From the NCBI RefSeq assembly GCF_014621695.1, contig NZ_CP061281.1:1-64000 (forward strand): 64,000 nucleotides of DNA. The letters run 5' to 3'. This DNA comes from Streptomyces xanthii (GTDB lineage: Bacteria > Actinomycetota > Actinomycetes > Streptomycetales > Streptomycetaceae). Below are positions 49,984-59,256 of the stretch, one piece after another. The notes beneath the pieces are model-generated. The model was not told the DNA's origin and made no database searches. It was given only the letters and a program-made list of their open reading frames with translations. Numbering within the stretch: the first letter of the stretch is position 1; every line of letters begins with the position of its first letter. Made by a program: the position numbers and the translations under genes.

Positions 49984-50939
49984 CGACCGCGTCCACGACC
50001 GACCGGGCCGCGCCCCGGACGCCCTTCGCCCTCCCCCGCATCGGCATCGGGACCGCGCCGCTGGGCGGGCTCTTCGAGGAGGTGTCCGAGCAGGACGCCG
50101 CCGCCACACTGCGCGCCGCTGCCGAGGCAGGGATCAGCTACTTCGACACCGCGCCGCGCTACGGGCACGGCCAGGCCGAGGAGCGCCTCGGCCGGCTGCT
50201 CGGGCCGGCCGGGATCACCGAACCGGTCATCTCGACGAAGGCCGGATGGCTCCTGCGCCCCGGGCCCGGCGGTGCGCCGGGCGAGGTCGTCACGGACTGG
50301 ACGGAGGCCGGGATCCGCCGGTCCCTGGAGTCGAGCCTGGCCCGGCTGGGCCGGTCCTCGGTCGACGTCCTATATCTGCACGACCCGGACGACTACCCGG
50401 AGGAGGTCAGGCGCACGGCCTATCCGGCGGCACGAAGGCTGCGCGAGGAGGGGCTGGTGCGCGCGATCGGGTTCGGCATGAACCACAGCGCACCCCTGGC
50501 CGCGTACGTTGCCGAGTACGAGGTGGACGTGGTCCTGATCGCGGGCCGGTTCTCGCTGCTCGACCACGAGGCGCTGACGACGCTGCTGCCGCTGTGCGCG
50601 CGGACCGGGACGGCGGTGGTCGTGGGCGGCGTCTTCAACACCGGTCTGCTCGCGGACCCGTCACCCGACGCGATGTTCAACTACCGTCCGGTTCCCGGGC
50701 GGGAGCTGGCCCGGGCGCGGGAGTGCCGGGCGCTGTGCGCCGAGTTCGGCGTGCCCCTGTCCGCGGCCGCGGTCCAGTTCCCCTTCCTGCACCCGGCGGT
50801 CAGCTCGGTGGTCGTCGGCTGCCGCTCGGCGGCCGAGGTGACCGCGAACGCGGCGGCGGCCCGCTTCCCCGTCCCCGACGGACTGTGGGAGCGGCTGACC
50901 GACGCCGGGTTCGTGCCGCGGTCCTTGCTGGACGGCTGA
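49980..50939 (+). CDS. aldo/keto reductase, sugar 1-dehydrogenase type
   Basis: A 319-residue TIM-barrel NAD(P)-dependent oxidoreductase. The catalytic tetrad can be read in order: Asp and Tyr in ISYFDTAPRYGHGQAEERLG, Lys in VISTKAGWLL and His in VDVLYLHDPDD. The cofactor loop is VSSVVVGCRSAAEVTANAAA. The sequence follows the L-fucose/D-threo-aldose 1-dehydrogenase branch, which oxidises L-fucose to its lactone; substrate choice is inferred. The ATG overlaps the stop of the uncharacterised gene by 4 bp. Together with the lactonase-like protein it would form the first two steps of oxidative sugar breakdown. Confidence 0.9.
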   Translation: MTTASTTDRAAPRTPFALPRIGIGTAPLGGLFEEVSEQDAAATLRAAAEAGISYFDTAPRYGHGQAEERLGRLLGPAGITEPVISTKAGWLLRPGPGGAPGEVVTDWTEAGIRRSLESSLARLGRSSVDVLYLHDPDDYPEEVRRTAYPAARRLREEGLVRAIGFGMNHSAPLAAYVAEYEVDVVLIAGRFSLLDHEALTTLLPLCARTGTAVVVGGVFNTGLLADPSPDAMFNYRPVPGRELARARECRALCAEFGVPLSAAAVQFPFLHPAVSSVVVGCRSAAEVTANAAAARFPVPDGLWERLTDAGFVPRSLLDG

Positions 50940-51275
50940 GGCCTGGGTCGCAGCGCTCTCCTCCAGGATCATCCCGGGTGTCGGGCGTCGGAATCCCCTG
51001 GTGAGCCAGAGCAGGTACGCGAAGCCCGCGGTGAGCCGTCAGGTGCCGAGGGCCAGTGCGGTCGCACTGAGTCGGCTCATCAGGTGGCCGGTGACACAGG
51101 CGCCGGGGTGCCACGGTGGTCCAGTCGGCGAACGTCCCGCCGCCGCGCTCGCTGAGTTTCGGCGCTCGGCAGCGACGACGCCCGAAGTAGTCAGGTGATC
51201 TAGCGGATTCACGTGATGTGCCGCACGTGAGTGGTTGAAAGTCTGGTGTCCCGCACCCCCCGAAGGACACAGCAC
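50940..51275. other. intergenic region, possible minus-strand remnant
   Basis: On the minus strand 51010-50945 reads GFAYLLWLTRGFRRPTPGMI in one frame, preceded by a stop. It may be the end of a lost membrane protein. The ribosome site of the AraC gene (GAAGGACA) lies at 51261-51268. Confidence 0.3.
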
Positions 51276-52334
51276 ATGCAGATGGATCCACCGAGATCAG
51301 CGTCAGCAGCACCCACTTCCTGCACTCATTACGCGGCGGACACCGTTCCCGCCGCCCGGCGCCGGGCCTTCTGGCGTGAGGCCCTGGCCCGGACGTTCGG
51401 CGGCGTGGACATCGCCGTACCCGAGGAGGTGCGGTTCGGGACCATCCGCACTGCGGCGCTGGGGCGCGTGCAGGCGGTCACGGTGGAGAGCGAGCCCCAG
51501 GTGGCGCGCCGGACCCGAAGGCTCATCGCGTGTGCCGACAATGAGAACTACGTGGTCGTGAAGCTGTTGAGCCGGGGCGGTGCCCGCGTCGAGCAGGATG
51601 CGCGGGACAGCGTGGTGAGACCGGGGCAGCTCTTCGTCTATGACATGGCGCGCCCCATCAGCCTGGCACTCCCGGAGCCCTTCCAGACGAAGTCGTTGGT
51701 GCTGCCGCGAACAGTCCTCGGCCTCGGAGAGGCGGACGTGGCCCGTATCACGGCCACCCCGCTCGGCGCCGAGTCGGCGATCGGCGGTCTTCTCTCGCCG
51801 TTCCTGTCGCAGTTGGTGGACACGGCCGAGTCGTGCCCGGAACCGGCCGGCGAGCTCGTGGCCCGGAACGTGGTCGATCTGCTCACGGTCCTGGCCGACG
51901 AGCGCCGGGGCGCGGACACCCTGGAGTCACCCAGCGGTTCCCGGGTGCTGCTCACTCGGATCCGCGCGTTCATCGACGGCAATCTCAGTGATCCCGACCT
52001 GACCCCTGAGGTCGTGGCCCGCGCTCACCACATCTCCGTGCGCTACCTGCACAAGCTGTTCGAGGGCGAGGGCATCACGGTCAGCCGGTGGATCCAGCGC
52101 CGGCGTCTCGAGGAGTGCCGGCGGGCGCTGGCGCGCAGGGACGCGACGCGCACCACGGTCGCCGCTGTCGCCCACCGGTGGGGATTCACGAGCGCCTCAC
52201 ATTTCAGCCGGGTGTTCCGGGCCGCGTACGGGCAGTCCCCCGTCGACTGGCGGGACTCCGCGGCAGCAACGCTCGGCGCACCGGCCGCCCGGCCGGCCGA
52301 AGGGAACGAGGGAGCGCACCGCGAAGCCGCGTGA
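51276..52334 (+). CDS. AraC-family transcriptional regulator
   Basis: A 352-residue regulator from ATG 51276. The N-terminal 200 residues (RRRAFWREALARTFGGVDIA, RLIACADNENYVVVKLLSRG, RPGQLFVYDMARPISLALPE) form the AraC-binding-like domain (PF14525) for an effector. The C-terminal double HTH reads VLLTRIRAFIDGNLSDPDLT, AHHISVRYLHKLFEGEGITV and HRWGFTSASHFSRVFRAAYG. Its neighbour is the large LuxR protein on the same strand 123 bp later. Its target is not apparent. Confidence 0.9.
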   Translation: MQMDPPRSASAAPTSCTHYAADTVPAARRRAFWREALARTFGGVDIAVPEEVRFGTIRTAALGRVQAVTVESEPQVARRTRRLIACADNENYVVVKLLSRGGARVEQDARDSVVRPGQLFVYDMARPISLALPEPFQTKSLVLPRTVLGLGEADVARITATPLGAESAIGGLLSPFLSQLVDTAESCPEPAGELVARNVVDLLTVLADERRGADTLESPSGSRVLLTRIRAFIDGNLSDPDLTPEVVARAHHISVRYLHKLFEGEGITVSRWIQRRRLEECRRALARRDATRTTVAAVAHRWGFTSASHFSRVFRAAYGQSPVDWRDSAAATLGAPAARPAEGNEGAHREAA

Positions 52335-52457
52335 CCAGACGCCCATCTGTCAATTGTGCGATGAGCTGCACTTCTTGTCATAGTGACCCCCTGAGGTCGC
52401 TCCATCACCGTTGACGGTGGCGGGGAGCGGCCCACCTGTATCAAGGGGGAGGGCAAG

Positions 52458-55313
52458 GTGGCGGGGTCGGGCGGACCGCTGTCGCGTAACGGGCTGCGGG
52501 GCCGTGAGTCAGAGCTTGCGGAACTGCGTACCCTCATCTCCTCCGTAGCCCGTGACGGTTGCGGCGCTGTCACCCTGCTGCGTGGCGAGGCCGGCATCGG
52601 AAAGAGCACGCTGCTCGCGGAGGCCATCGCGCTGGCGGAGGGCGCCGGGTTTTCCACCGGTCTCGGCAAGGCCGACGAGTTGCACCACCTCGTGCCGTTG
52701 TCCTCACTGGCAGGCTGTCTCCTCGGCGGCGCGCGGCCTTTGCTGTCCGGTGACGCCTTCGCCGACCTCGCCCGCCATCACGATCAGCGGATCCGGCTCG
52801 TGGAGCGACTCGCCGAAGTGATCGAGGCGCGGGCCGGCCACACGCCGGTGCTCATCGCGCTCGACGACGTGCAATGGGCCGACCAGCTGAGTCGCTTCGC
52901 GCTGCGGCAGCTGCCCGCGCGGCTCCAGAGTTCCCCTGTCCTGTGGCTGCTGACAGGTCGTTCAGGGCCCACGGCCTCCGGTGAGGAAATCCTCGCCGCC
53001 GCGCGTGGCCGGCTGCCGGTGAGTACCTTCCAGCTGGGGCCGCTGTCCCCCACGGCCATGAGTCGGCTCGCCGGCGACGCCCTCGGTACTGAGGTCGACG
53101 AGCCGACCCGGATTCTCCTCGAGGGGGCCGGTGGAAATCCTTTCCTCGCGGTGGAGTTGCTCCAGGGGCTGCGTTTCGAAGGTGGTTCGCAAGGGGTTTC
53201 CGGCCGGACCACGGAACGGGACAGGCCCCGCGCCCGGGACACGAAGATCGAGGTGCAGGGGGTCGGCCTCCCACTCCATGACTCAGCCGGGTCCGTGCCG
53301 ACCGGGCTCGTGACGGGGGTGCGCGGCAGGATCGATTCGCTCGGCCCGGCCACGCGTGACTTCCTGCGGATGGGGGCCGTCCTGGGCCGCCAGTTCGCCT
53401 TCGCGGACGCGGCGGCGCTCTGCGGGCAGCCGCCGTCCGCGCTGATCACGGCGCTCGACGAAGCGGTGCGGACGGGGCTGCTCGAGGACGACGGCAAACT
53501 CCTCTCCTTCCGGCACGACCTGCTGCGGCAGGCGGTCTACAGCGACATTTCGCCGTCGGCGCGCAACGCGCTGCACCGGGCGGCCGCGCACCGTCTCGTC
53601 GCGTCGGGGCACCGGCCGATCGACGCCGTGTCGCACATGCTGCTCGGTGCCGAGGCGGGTGACGAGGAGGCCGTCGCGCTGCTGCGTCAGGCAGCCGACG
53701 ACGTGCTGCCGGTGACACCCGGGCTCGCGGCCGACCTCATGACACGCGCCCTGGAGCTGATCTCGCCCTCGGAGGCGGCCTGGTTCGACATCGGCGAGCA
53801 GGCGATAGGCTGTCTGATCCGGGCCGGCAGGAATCGCGAGGCGCTGACGACCTGTGACCGGCTCCTGGACGCACATCCGCCGCTCGCGGTGTTCGGGCGC
53901 CTGCAGGCCGCCCTCGGTGGGGCGCTGTGGAACCTCGACCTGGCCGAGGAACTGTGCCGCCGCACGGAGGCGGCGCTGGCCGTGGGCAGCACCCCGCCCG
54001 AGGTGGGGGCGCGCCTGCGTGCGCTGCGTGCGCTCGCCCTGTCGCGCGGCCGGGATCTGGACACGGCGCGGGCGGCGGGTGAGGAGGCGCTGGCGGCGGC
54101 CGTCTCGGCCGAGGACCGCCAGGCGCACGTCCTGGCGCTGGCGGCGCTGGGCGAGGTCGCCCTCAATTCGGGCGACGGCAGTGCCGCGGTGACGCGTTTC
54201 ACGGCGCTGAGCGTCGTGGACGGTTCGTTCCGTCCCGAGGAGGTCGTCGCCCTTCAGCACATGGACCGGTTCGACGAAGGCGAGGAGTTGCTGCGGCGAG
54301 CGGCGGACGGGGCCGGTTCGCATCGCCAGGCCATGCTCCTGTGGGCGCAGGCCCAGCAGCATCTGGGGCGCGGCCGGCTCGACGATGCCGAGGCGCACTT
54401 CGTGACGATGGAGGCGTTGGAGGACGCCGTCCAGATTCCGGTGCAGCAGGTCAACTCCCGGGTGGTGCGGGCCTGGATCGCTCTGCAGCGGGGTGATCGC
54501 GCCGGGGCCGGGGAGCAGTTGACGGCGGCGCGGCAGCGTCTGGCGGTCAAGCCGAATCCGGGCAATCGTGCCGCCGTGGGCTTTCTCGAGGCCGTGCTCG
54601 CCGGACACGACGGAGACGTCCGGGTGTCGGCGCAATCGCTGCGGCGGTTGCAGGAGATCGGCCCGTTCATGCGCTGGCGGCTGCTGCGCACCTGGGTCGG
54701 TCCGGCGGTCCGGGCAGCTCTGCTGGCCGGGGACCGTGCGCTGGCCGAGGACTTGTCCGCGCAGGCGGCGGCTTACGCCGAGCGCAACCCGGAGGTGCCT
54801 ACCGCGATGGGGATCGCCGCCCTGACCGCCGGTCTCACCGCTGGTGATGTCGGGCTGCTCGAACGCTCGGTGACATTGCTGGAGGCAGGGCCGCGCCCGA
54901 TGGTCCTGGCGGAGGCCCGCACCGAACTGGGGCGGGCTCTGCTGACAGCGGGACGGACTACAGAGGCAGCGACTGTTCTCGCGCTTGCCCGAGACGCCTT
55001 TGTCGTCTCGGGCGCGGTGGGTGCCGCGGCCGGTGTGCGGCGGCTGCACCAGGGTCCGGGCGGCGCTTCGGCGGCCGGTGCCGGCACCACCGGCCGCGCC
55101 CGCCCCGTGCAGGGCTGGGAAGCTCTCACGGCGTCGGAGCGGAAGGTGGCGCGGCTGGTCGCCGCGGGGCACACCAACCGGTCGGCCGCCGAGGCCCTCT
55201 TCGTCTCCCCCCACACCGTCAACACGCATCTGACGTCGGTCTTCCGCAAGCTGACCGTGACGTCGCGGGTGCAGCTGACGCATGTGGTGCTGGCCCGGGG
55301 CGATGCGGAGTAG
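52458..55313 (+). CDS. large ATP-binding LuxR-family (LAL) regulator
   Basis: A 951-residue regulator from GTG 52458 (GGGGGAGGGCAAG before it). The AAA-type ATPase has Walker A GEAGIGKST at residues 43-51 and Walker B in TPVLIALDDVQWADQLSRFA. A long all-helical, TPR-like middle follows (for example RTEAALAVGSTPPEVGARLR and LLWAQAQQHLGRGRLDDAEA). The C-terminal LuxR HTH is EALTASERKVARLVAAGHTN, RSAAEALFVSPHTVNTHLTS and VFRKLTVTSRVQL. LAL regulators activate secondary metabolism or sugar operons. The ABC importer 112 bp downstream on the same strand is the likely target. Confidence 0.95.
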   Translation: MAGSGGPLSRNGLRGRESELAELRTLISSVARDGCGAVTLLRGEAGIGKSTLLAEAIALAEGAGFSTGLGKADELHHLVPLSSLAGCLLGGARPLLSGDAFADLARHHDQRIRLVERLAEVIEARAGHTPVLIALDDVQWADQLSRFALRQLPARLQSSPVLWLLTGRSGPTASGEEILAAARGRLPVSTFQLGPLSPTAMSRLAGDALGTEVDEPTRILLEGAGGNPFLAVELLQGLRFEGGSQGVSGRTTERDRPRARDTKIEVQGVGLPLHDSAGSVPTGLVTGVRGRIDSLGPATRDFLRMGAVLGRQFAFADAAALCGQPPSALITALDEAVRTGLLEDDGKLLSFRHDLLRQAVYSDISPSARNALHRAAAHRLVASGHRPIDAVSHMLLGAEAGDEEAVALLRQAADDVLPVTPGLAADLMTRALELISPSEAAWFDIGEQAIGCLIRAGRNREALTTCDRLLDAHPPLAVFGRLQAALGGALWNLDLAEELCRRTEAALAVGSTPPEVGARLRALRALALSRGRDLDTARAAGEEALAAAVSAEDRQAHVLALAALGEVALNSGDGSAAVTRFTALSVVDGSFRPEEVVALQHMDRFDEGEELLRRAADGAGSHRQAMLLWAQAQQHLGRGRLDDAEAHFVTMEALEDAVQIPVQQVNSRVVRAWIALQRGDRAGAGEQLTAARQRLAVKPNPGNRAAVGFLEAVLAGHDGDVRVSAQSLRRLQEIGPFMRWRLLRTWVGPAVRAALLAGDRALAEDLSAQAAAYAERNPEVPTAMGIAALTAGLTAGDVGLLERSVTLLEAGPRPMVLAEARTELGRALLTAGRTTEAATVLALARDAFVVSGAVGAAAGVRRLHQGPGGASAAGAGTTGRARPVQGWEALTASERKVARLVAAGHTNRSAAEALFVSPHTVNTHLTSVFRKLTVTSRVQLTHVVLARGDAE

Positions 55314-55425
55314 ACCCCTCCGACCGTCCGTATTCACACATCCGTCACACTTTCATGCGGTACTCACCTCCCCACCGCTGCGCGGCATGCGCAGTGGCAC
55401 CCTCATGCGCAGGAAAGGCACCACC

Positions 55426-56679
55426 GTGAACGCACCAGCAGGACCGTTCGGGCGACCGCTTGCCGCCCTCGCGACAGTTGTCGCACTGGTCCTGGTCGTC
55501 GCCGGCTGCGGCACCGGCGACCCCTCCGGCTCCGCTCGAACCGAGCGGGTGACCTCCCTCACCGTGCTCGACTACTACACCGACACCACCGAGCACGCCC
55601 ACTGGGGTGAACTGCTCACCTCCTGCGGCAAGAAGGCGGGGGTGACGATCGAGCACCGCAGCGTTCCCGGGCCGTCGCTCGTGCCCACAGTCGTGCGGCA
55701 GGCTACCGCCGGGACACTGCCCGACCTGCTGATGCTCGACAACCCCGATCTCCAGGAGATCGCCCGGTCCGGCGTGCTCACGCCGCTCCGCACGTACGGC
55801 ATACGCACCGACGGCTTTGTCTCGGGAATCGTCTCGGCCGGCACATACCAGGGCGAGGTGTACGGCCTGGCCCCCACCGTGAACACGCTCGCGCTCTACT
55901 ACAACAAGGACATGCTCGCCGAGGCCGGTGTCACGGTCCCCCGCACCTGGAACGAACTGCGGGAGGCCGCCCGTGCCACGACCCGGCCCGGCCGCCACGG
56001 GCTGGCGGTCGATGCCGACGCCTCGTTCGAAAGCACCTTCCAGTTCCTGCCGTTCCTGTGGTCCAACGGTGGTGACGAGCAGCGTCTCGACACCCCGCAG
56101 GCCGCCGCGGCACTCCGCCTGTGGACCGATCTCGTGCGTGACGGGTCCATGTCCCGGTCCGTGCTCACGTGGAACCAGGCGAACGTGCACGAGCAGTTCC
56201 TCGGGGGCAAGGCGGCCATGATGGTCAACGGGCCGTGGCGGATGACCGAGCTCGAGAAGGCGAAGGGCCTGCGCTGGGGCGTCGCCCCGCTTCCCGTCCC
56301 CCGGGCCGGCACCTCACTGGTCACCCCGCTCGGCGGCGAGGTCTGGACCGTGCCGCGCAACGACTCGCAGGCCCGCAGGATCAAGGCGGCCCAGGTCCTG
56401 GACTGCCTCAACGACCCCACGAGCATGCAGACCCTGGCGACCTGGCACCACACGGTCCCGTCCCGCAAGGACGTGGCTGCGCGGTACGCGAAGCAGGTCC
56501 CCTCGATGGCCGCATTCGTCGAGAGCGTCCGGGGCGCGCGGGCGCGGACCCGGGAACTGGGCCCCGCCTGGCCGAAGACGGCCACCGCCATCCAGACGGC
56601 CGTCCAGGCCGCGGTGTCGGGACGGCAGACTCCCGAGGAAGCGCTCAGGCATGCGCAGCGCACGGCTACGGGCTCCTGA
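55426..56679 (+). CDS. ABC sugar importer, solute-binding lipoprotein
   Basis: A 417-residue lipoprotein from GTG 55426 (AGGAAAGG before it; ATG 55405 is possible). The signal TVVALVLVVAGC carries the lipobox. CUT1-type landmarks: VTSLTVLDYYTDTTEHAHWG, TLPDLLMLDNPDLQEIARSG, LALYYNKDMLAEAGVTVPRT and FLGGKAAMMVNGPWRMTELE. It should bind an unidentified sugar. The gene overlaps the next permease gene by 29 bp. Confidence 0.9.
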   Translation: MNAPAGPFGRPLAALATVVALVLVVAGCGTGDPSGSARTERVTSLTVLDYYTDTTEHAHWGELLTSCGKKAGVTIEHRSVPGPSLVPTVVRQATAGTLPDLLMLDNPDLQEIARSGVLTPLRTYGIRTDGFVSGIVSAGTYQGEVYGLAPTVNTLALYYNKDMLAEAGVTVPRTWNELREAARATTRPGRHGLAVDADASFESTFQFLPFLWSNGGDEQRLDTPQAAAALRLWTDLVRDGSMSRSVLTWNQANVHEQFLGGKAAMMVNGPWRMTELEKAKGLRWGVAPLPVPRAGTSLVTPLGGEVWTVPRNDSQARRIKAAQVLDCLNDPTSMQTLATWHHTVPSRKDVAARYAKQVPSMAAFVESVRGARARTRELGPAWPKTATAIQTAVQAAVSGRQTPEEALRHAQRTATGS

Positions 56680-57607
56680 CACCGAGGGCCGGCTCCGGGT
56701 ACAGCCCGCTGCGGCGGTGAGGGCGCGGCGACGGGACACAGTGGTCCGTGCCGCGTTCCTCACCCCGGCCGCCGTGTATCTGCTGCTGTTTCTCGGCCGA
56801 CCGCTCGTCGACAACATCGAGGCGAGTCTGCGCGAGTCCACCGCGACGACCCTCCTCCGTGGCAGGGCACCGTTCACCGGCCCGGACAATCATGTCCGGC
56901 TGCTCGCCTCGGACGAGTTCTGGCGGGCGGCGGCCATCACCGGCCTGTACACGGCCGGTTCACTGGTGGCTCAGTTCACGGCCGGGCTGGCGCTCGCACT
57001 GTTCTTCCACCGCCGCTTCCCGCTCGGCCGTCTTGTCCGCTCGCTGATGCTGCTGCCGTGGCTGATGCCGCTGGTCGCGACCGGAACGGCCTGGCGGTGG
57101 ATGCTCGACGCGGACGACGGGGTGGTCAACGAGGCACTGCGCGCGCTGCACCTCGTCACCTCTGACGTCCCCTGGCTCACCGGTACCCAGGAGGCTCTGT
57201 GGTCCGTGGTCCTCGTCAACACCTGGGTGGGCATCCCTTTCAACACCGCCCTTCTCTACACGGGTCTGCAGGCGATCCCGCCCCAGACCGACGAGGCGGC
57301 GCAGTTGGACGGGGCCGGACCCGTACGCCGCTTCCGGTTCATCACCTGGCCGCAGCTACGGCCGACGGCCGCTGTTGTCCTCGTCCTCGGTGTCATCTAC
57401 ACCCTCCGAGCTCCGGACGTCGTGCTGGCCCTCACCGGCGGCGGTCCCGCCGGTGCGACGCAGACCCTCGCGGTCCTGGCGTTCGAGCAGGCATACACGC
57501 AGTACGAGTTCGGGCGTGCCGCTGCCACGGGCAATGTGCTCGTCCTGGTCTCGCTCGTCCTCGCCCTGATCCATCTGAGCGCGCTCCGCCGCGCCCGGCG
57601 TCTTTGA
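56651..57607 (+). CDS. ABC sugar importer permease 1
   Basis: A 318-residue MalF-like membrane protein. RAAFLTPAAVYLLLFLGRPL is helix 1, the EAA loop is EAAQLDGAGPVRRFRFITWP and the late motif is LALTGGGPAGATQTLAVLAF. ATG 56651 lies inside the binding-protein gene; a later start near 56720 (GTG) would remove the overlap. No ATPase gene is present in the window. Confidence 0.9.
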   Translation: MRSARLRAPDTEGRLRVQPAAAVRARRRDTVVRAAFLTPAAVYLLLFLGRPLVDNIEASLRESTATTLLRGRAPFTGPDNHVRLLASDEFWRAAAITGLYTAGSLVAQFTAGLALALFFHRRFPLGRLVRSLMLLPWLMPLVATGTAWRWMLDADDGVVNEALRALHLVTSDVPWLTGTQEALWSVVLVNTWVGIPFNTALLYTGLQAIPPQTDEAAQLDGAGPVRRFRFITWPQLRPTAAVVLVLGVIYTLRAPDVVLALTGGGPAGATQTLAVLAFEQAYTQYEFGRAAATGNVLVLVSLVLALIHLSALRRARRL

Positions 57608-57620
57608 GGAACGAGAACAC

Positions 57621-58460
57621 GTGGCTCCCGTACGACCGCTGAAACGCCGCCCGCGCCCCGCACGCCGCTGGGCAGGCACGCTCGTCGCGATCGTTCTTCT
57701 GGCTCTGATGCTCTCCCCCGTCTACGGCATGGTGAGCGCCTCCGTACAGCCCGCCGGTCGTTCCCAGCCGGGTTCGTGGCTTCTGTCGGATGCCGATCCA
57801 GGGGGCTACGTCACGGCCCTCCACGACCAGGGCGGTGCTCTCGTCACCAGCCTGGTCGTGTCGCTCGGTACCGCCGCCCTCAGCCTCGCGCTCTCCGCTC
57901 CCGCGGCGTACGCGCTGACGCTCTCCCCCGTGCCTGGCGCCGGCCCGTTCCTCTTCGCTGTGCTGTTCCTCCAAGCGGTGCCCGGCATCAGCGTGGCGAA
58001 CGCGCTGCACGGCTTCTACGCCGACACCGGACTCCTCGACTCGTACCTCGGCCTGATACTCGCTGATTCCACCGCCGGTGTGCCCTTCGCGATCCTGGTC
58101 CTGAGGACGGCCATGGGGGCGGTCCCCCGGGAGCTTGTCGAGGCGGCCCGCCTCGACGGGGCCGGACACCGCCGCGTGTTCCTTTCCCTCATGCTGCCCC
58201 TGAGCATGAACGCACTGGTCACAGCAGGCGTGTTCGCCTTTCTCTTCGCCTGGGGCGACACCTTGTTCGCGCTCACCTTGACGACCGGCGACGCGGTCCG
58301 GCCGGTCACGGTCAGCCTCTTCGACTACCTCGGCGCCCACAGCACCCGGTGGAACGCGACCATGGCCACGGCGGTTCTGGCATCGCTGCCCGCGGCGGTG
58401 CTCGTCGTCGTGGCACAGCGCCACATCACCACGGGCCCCGCCTGCGGAGCGACACACTGA
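57621..58460 (+). CDS. ABC sugar importer permease 2
   Basis: A 279-residue MalG-like membrane protein from GTG 57621, 13 bp after permease 1. WAGTLVAIVLLALMLSPVYG is helix 1, and the EAA loop is EAARLDGAGHRRVFLSLMLP. The end AVLVVVAQRHITTGPACGAT is a normal C-terminus for the family. It converges with the GPR1-like gene. Confidence 0.9.
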   Translation: MAPVRPLKRRPRPARRWAGTLVAIVLLALMLSPVYGMVSASVQPAGRSQPGSWLLSDADPGGYVTALHDQGGALVTSLVVSLGTAALSLALSAPAAYALTLSPVPGAGPFLFAVLFLQAVPGISVANALHGFYADTGLLDSYLGLILADSTAGVPFAILVLRTAMGAVPRELVEAARLDGAGHRRVFLSLMLPLSMNALVTAGVFAFLFAWGDTLFALTLTTGDAVRPVTVSLFDYLGAHSTRWNATMATAVLASLPAAVLVVVAQRHITTGPACGATH

Positions 58461-58478
58461 GGCCCGTCGTCGGATCGG

Positions 58479-59240
58479 TCAGAGCGTCCGTCGCACTCCC
58501 GCGTGCCGCTCCAGGTTGCGCAGTTGGACGGACAGGTCACCCTCCATCGCGGCGTGTGCGGGTCCGCTGCGGCCGATGGGCAACACCTCCTCGCTGCGCA
58601 TGTCCTCCAGCATCAGGGCGAACGCCGCGTACATCGCGACGAGCGCCACGACGAGGCCGAGCGCTCCCGAGGTGCGCGTCAGCCATTCGGCTCCGGTCAG
58701 TCCCGCGAGGCCGGTGGCCGCCCAGCGGGGCAGCGAGACGGCGAGGACGCACCACAGCGCACGCTTGGGCCTGGTGACGGCGGTCATCAGCGCCCCGAAG
58801 CACAGCAGCGCCAGGTTGAACACGCCCAGCACCCGAAGGCCGTCGGTCGCGTCCGTGAGCATGATGAGCGCGTACGGCAGCCAACTGCCGGCGAACACCG
58901 CCATCAGGGTCGCCGCGATGACGTCGCGCGCTCCGAAGGCCAGGTAGCTCACCAGGAGTTGCAGTGCGAAGGCGGGCAGCACGCACAGGGCGACGGCTGC
59001 GCGGGCCTCTTCGTCGAACACCCCCAGTTGCAGGCACGCCGTCATCACGGAGGCGATCGCCACCGTGAAGAAGCCCAGCGGCATGGGTGAGGCGATGGGG
59101 CGCAGCGTGATCCGGGTCATGGACCGCAGGTCGGGCTCGAAGCGGCGCCCGCCGGCCGGGGGCACAGTGCCGGCGGTCTTTCCGGCGGCGTCCGCGGCCT
59201 GGAACTCGGTGGCGGATTCGGGGTCGGGATCGGGGTTCAT
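58479..59240 (-). CDS. GPR1/FUN34/YaaH-like membrane protein
   Basis: A 253-residue membrane protein with six or more helices. After about 50 hydrophilic residues (NPDPDPESATEFQAADAAGK) comes TLRPIASPMPLGFFTVAIAS, which resembles the N-P-x-P-L-G motif of the acetate-transporter family GPR1/FUN34/YaaH. Later helices: VALCVLPAFALQLLVSYLAF, LMAVFAGSWLPYALIMLTDA and LGLVVALVAMYAAFALMLED. Transport of a small carboxylate is the family role; for this member it is inferred. It starts 16 bp after the amidohydrolase stop and ends the minus-strand gene run. Confidence 0.75.
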   Translation of the reverse strand: MNPDPDPESATEFQAADAAGKTAGTVPPAGGRRFEPDLRSMTRITLRPIASPMPLGFFTVAIASVMTACLQLGVFDEEARAAVALCVLPAFALQLLVSYLAFGARDVIAATLMAVFAGSWLPYALIMLTDATDGLRVLGVFNLALLCFGALMTAVTRPKRALWCVLAVSLPRWAATGLAGLTGAEWLTRTSGALGLVVALVAMYAAFALMLEDMRSEEVLPIGRSGPAHAAMEGDLSVQLRNLERHAGVRRTL

Positions 59241-59256
59241 ACGGGTTCCTCGGCAT

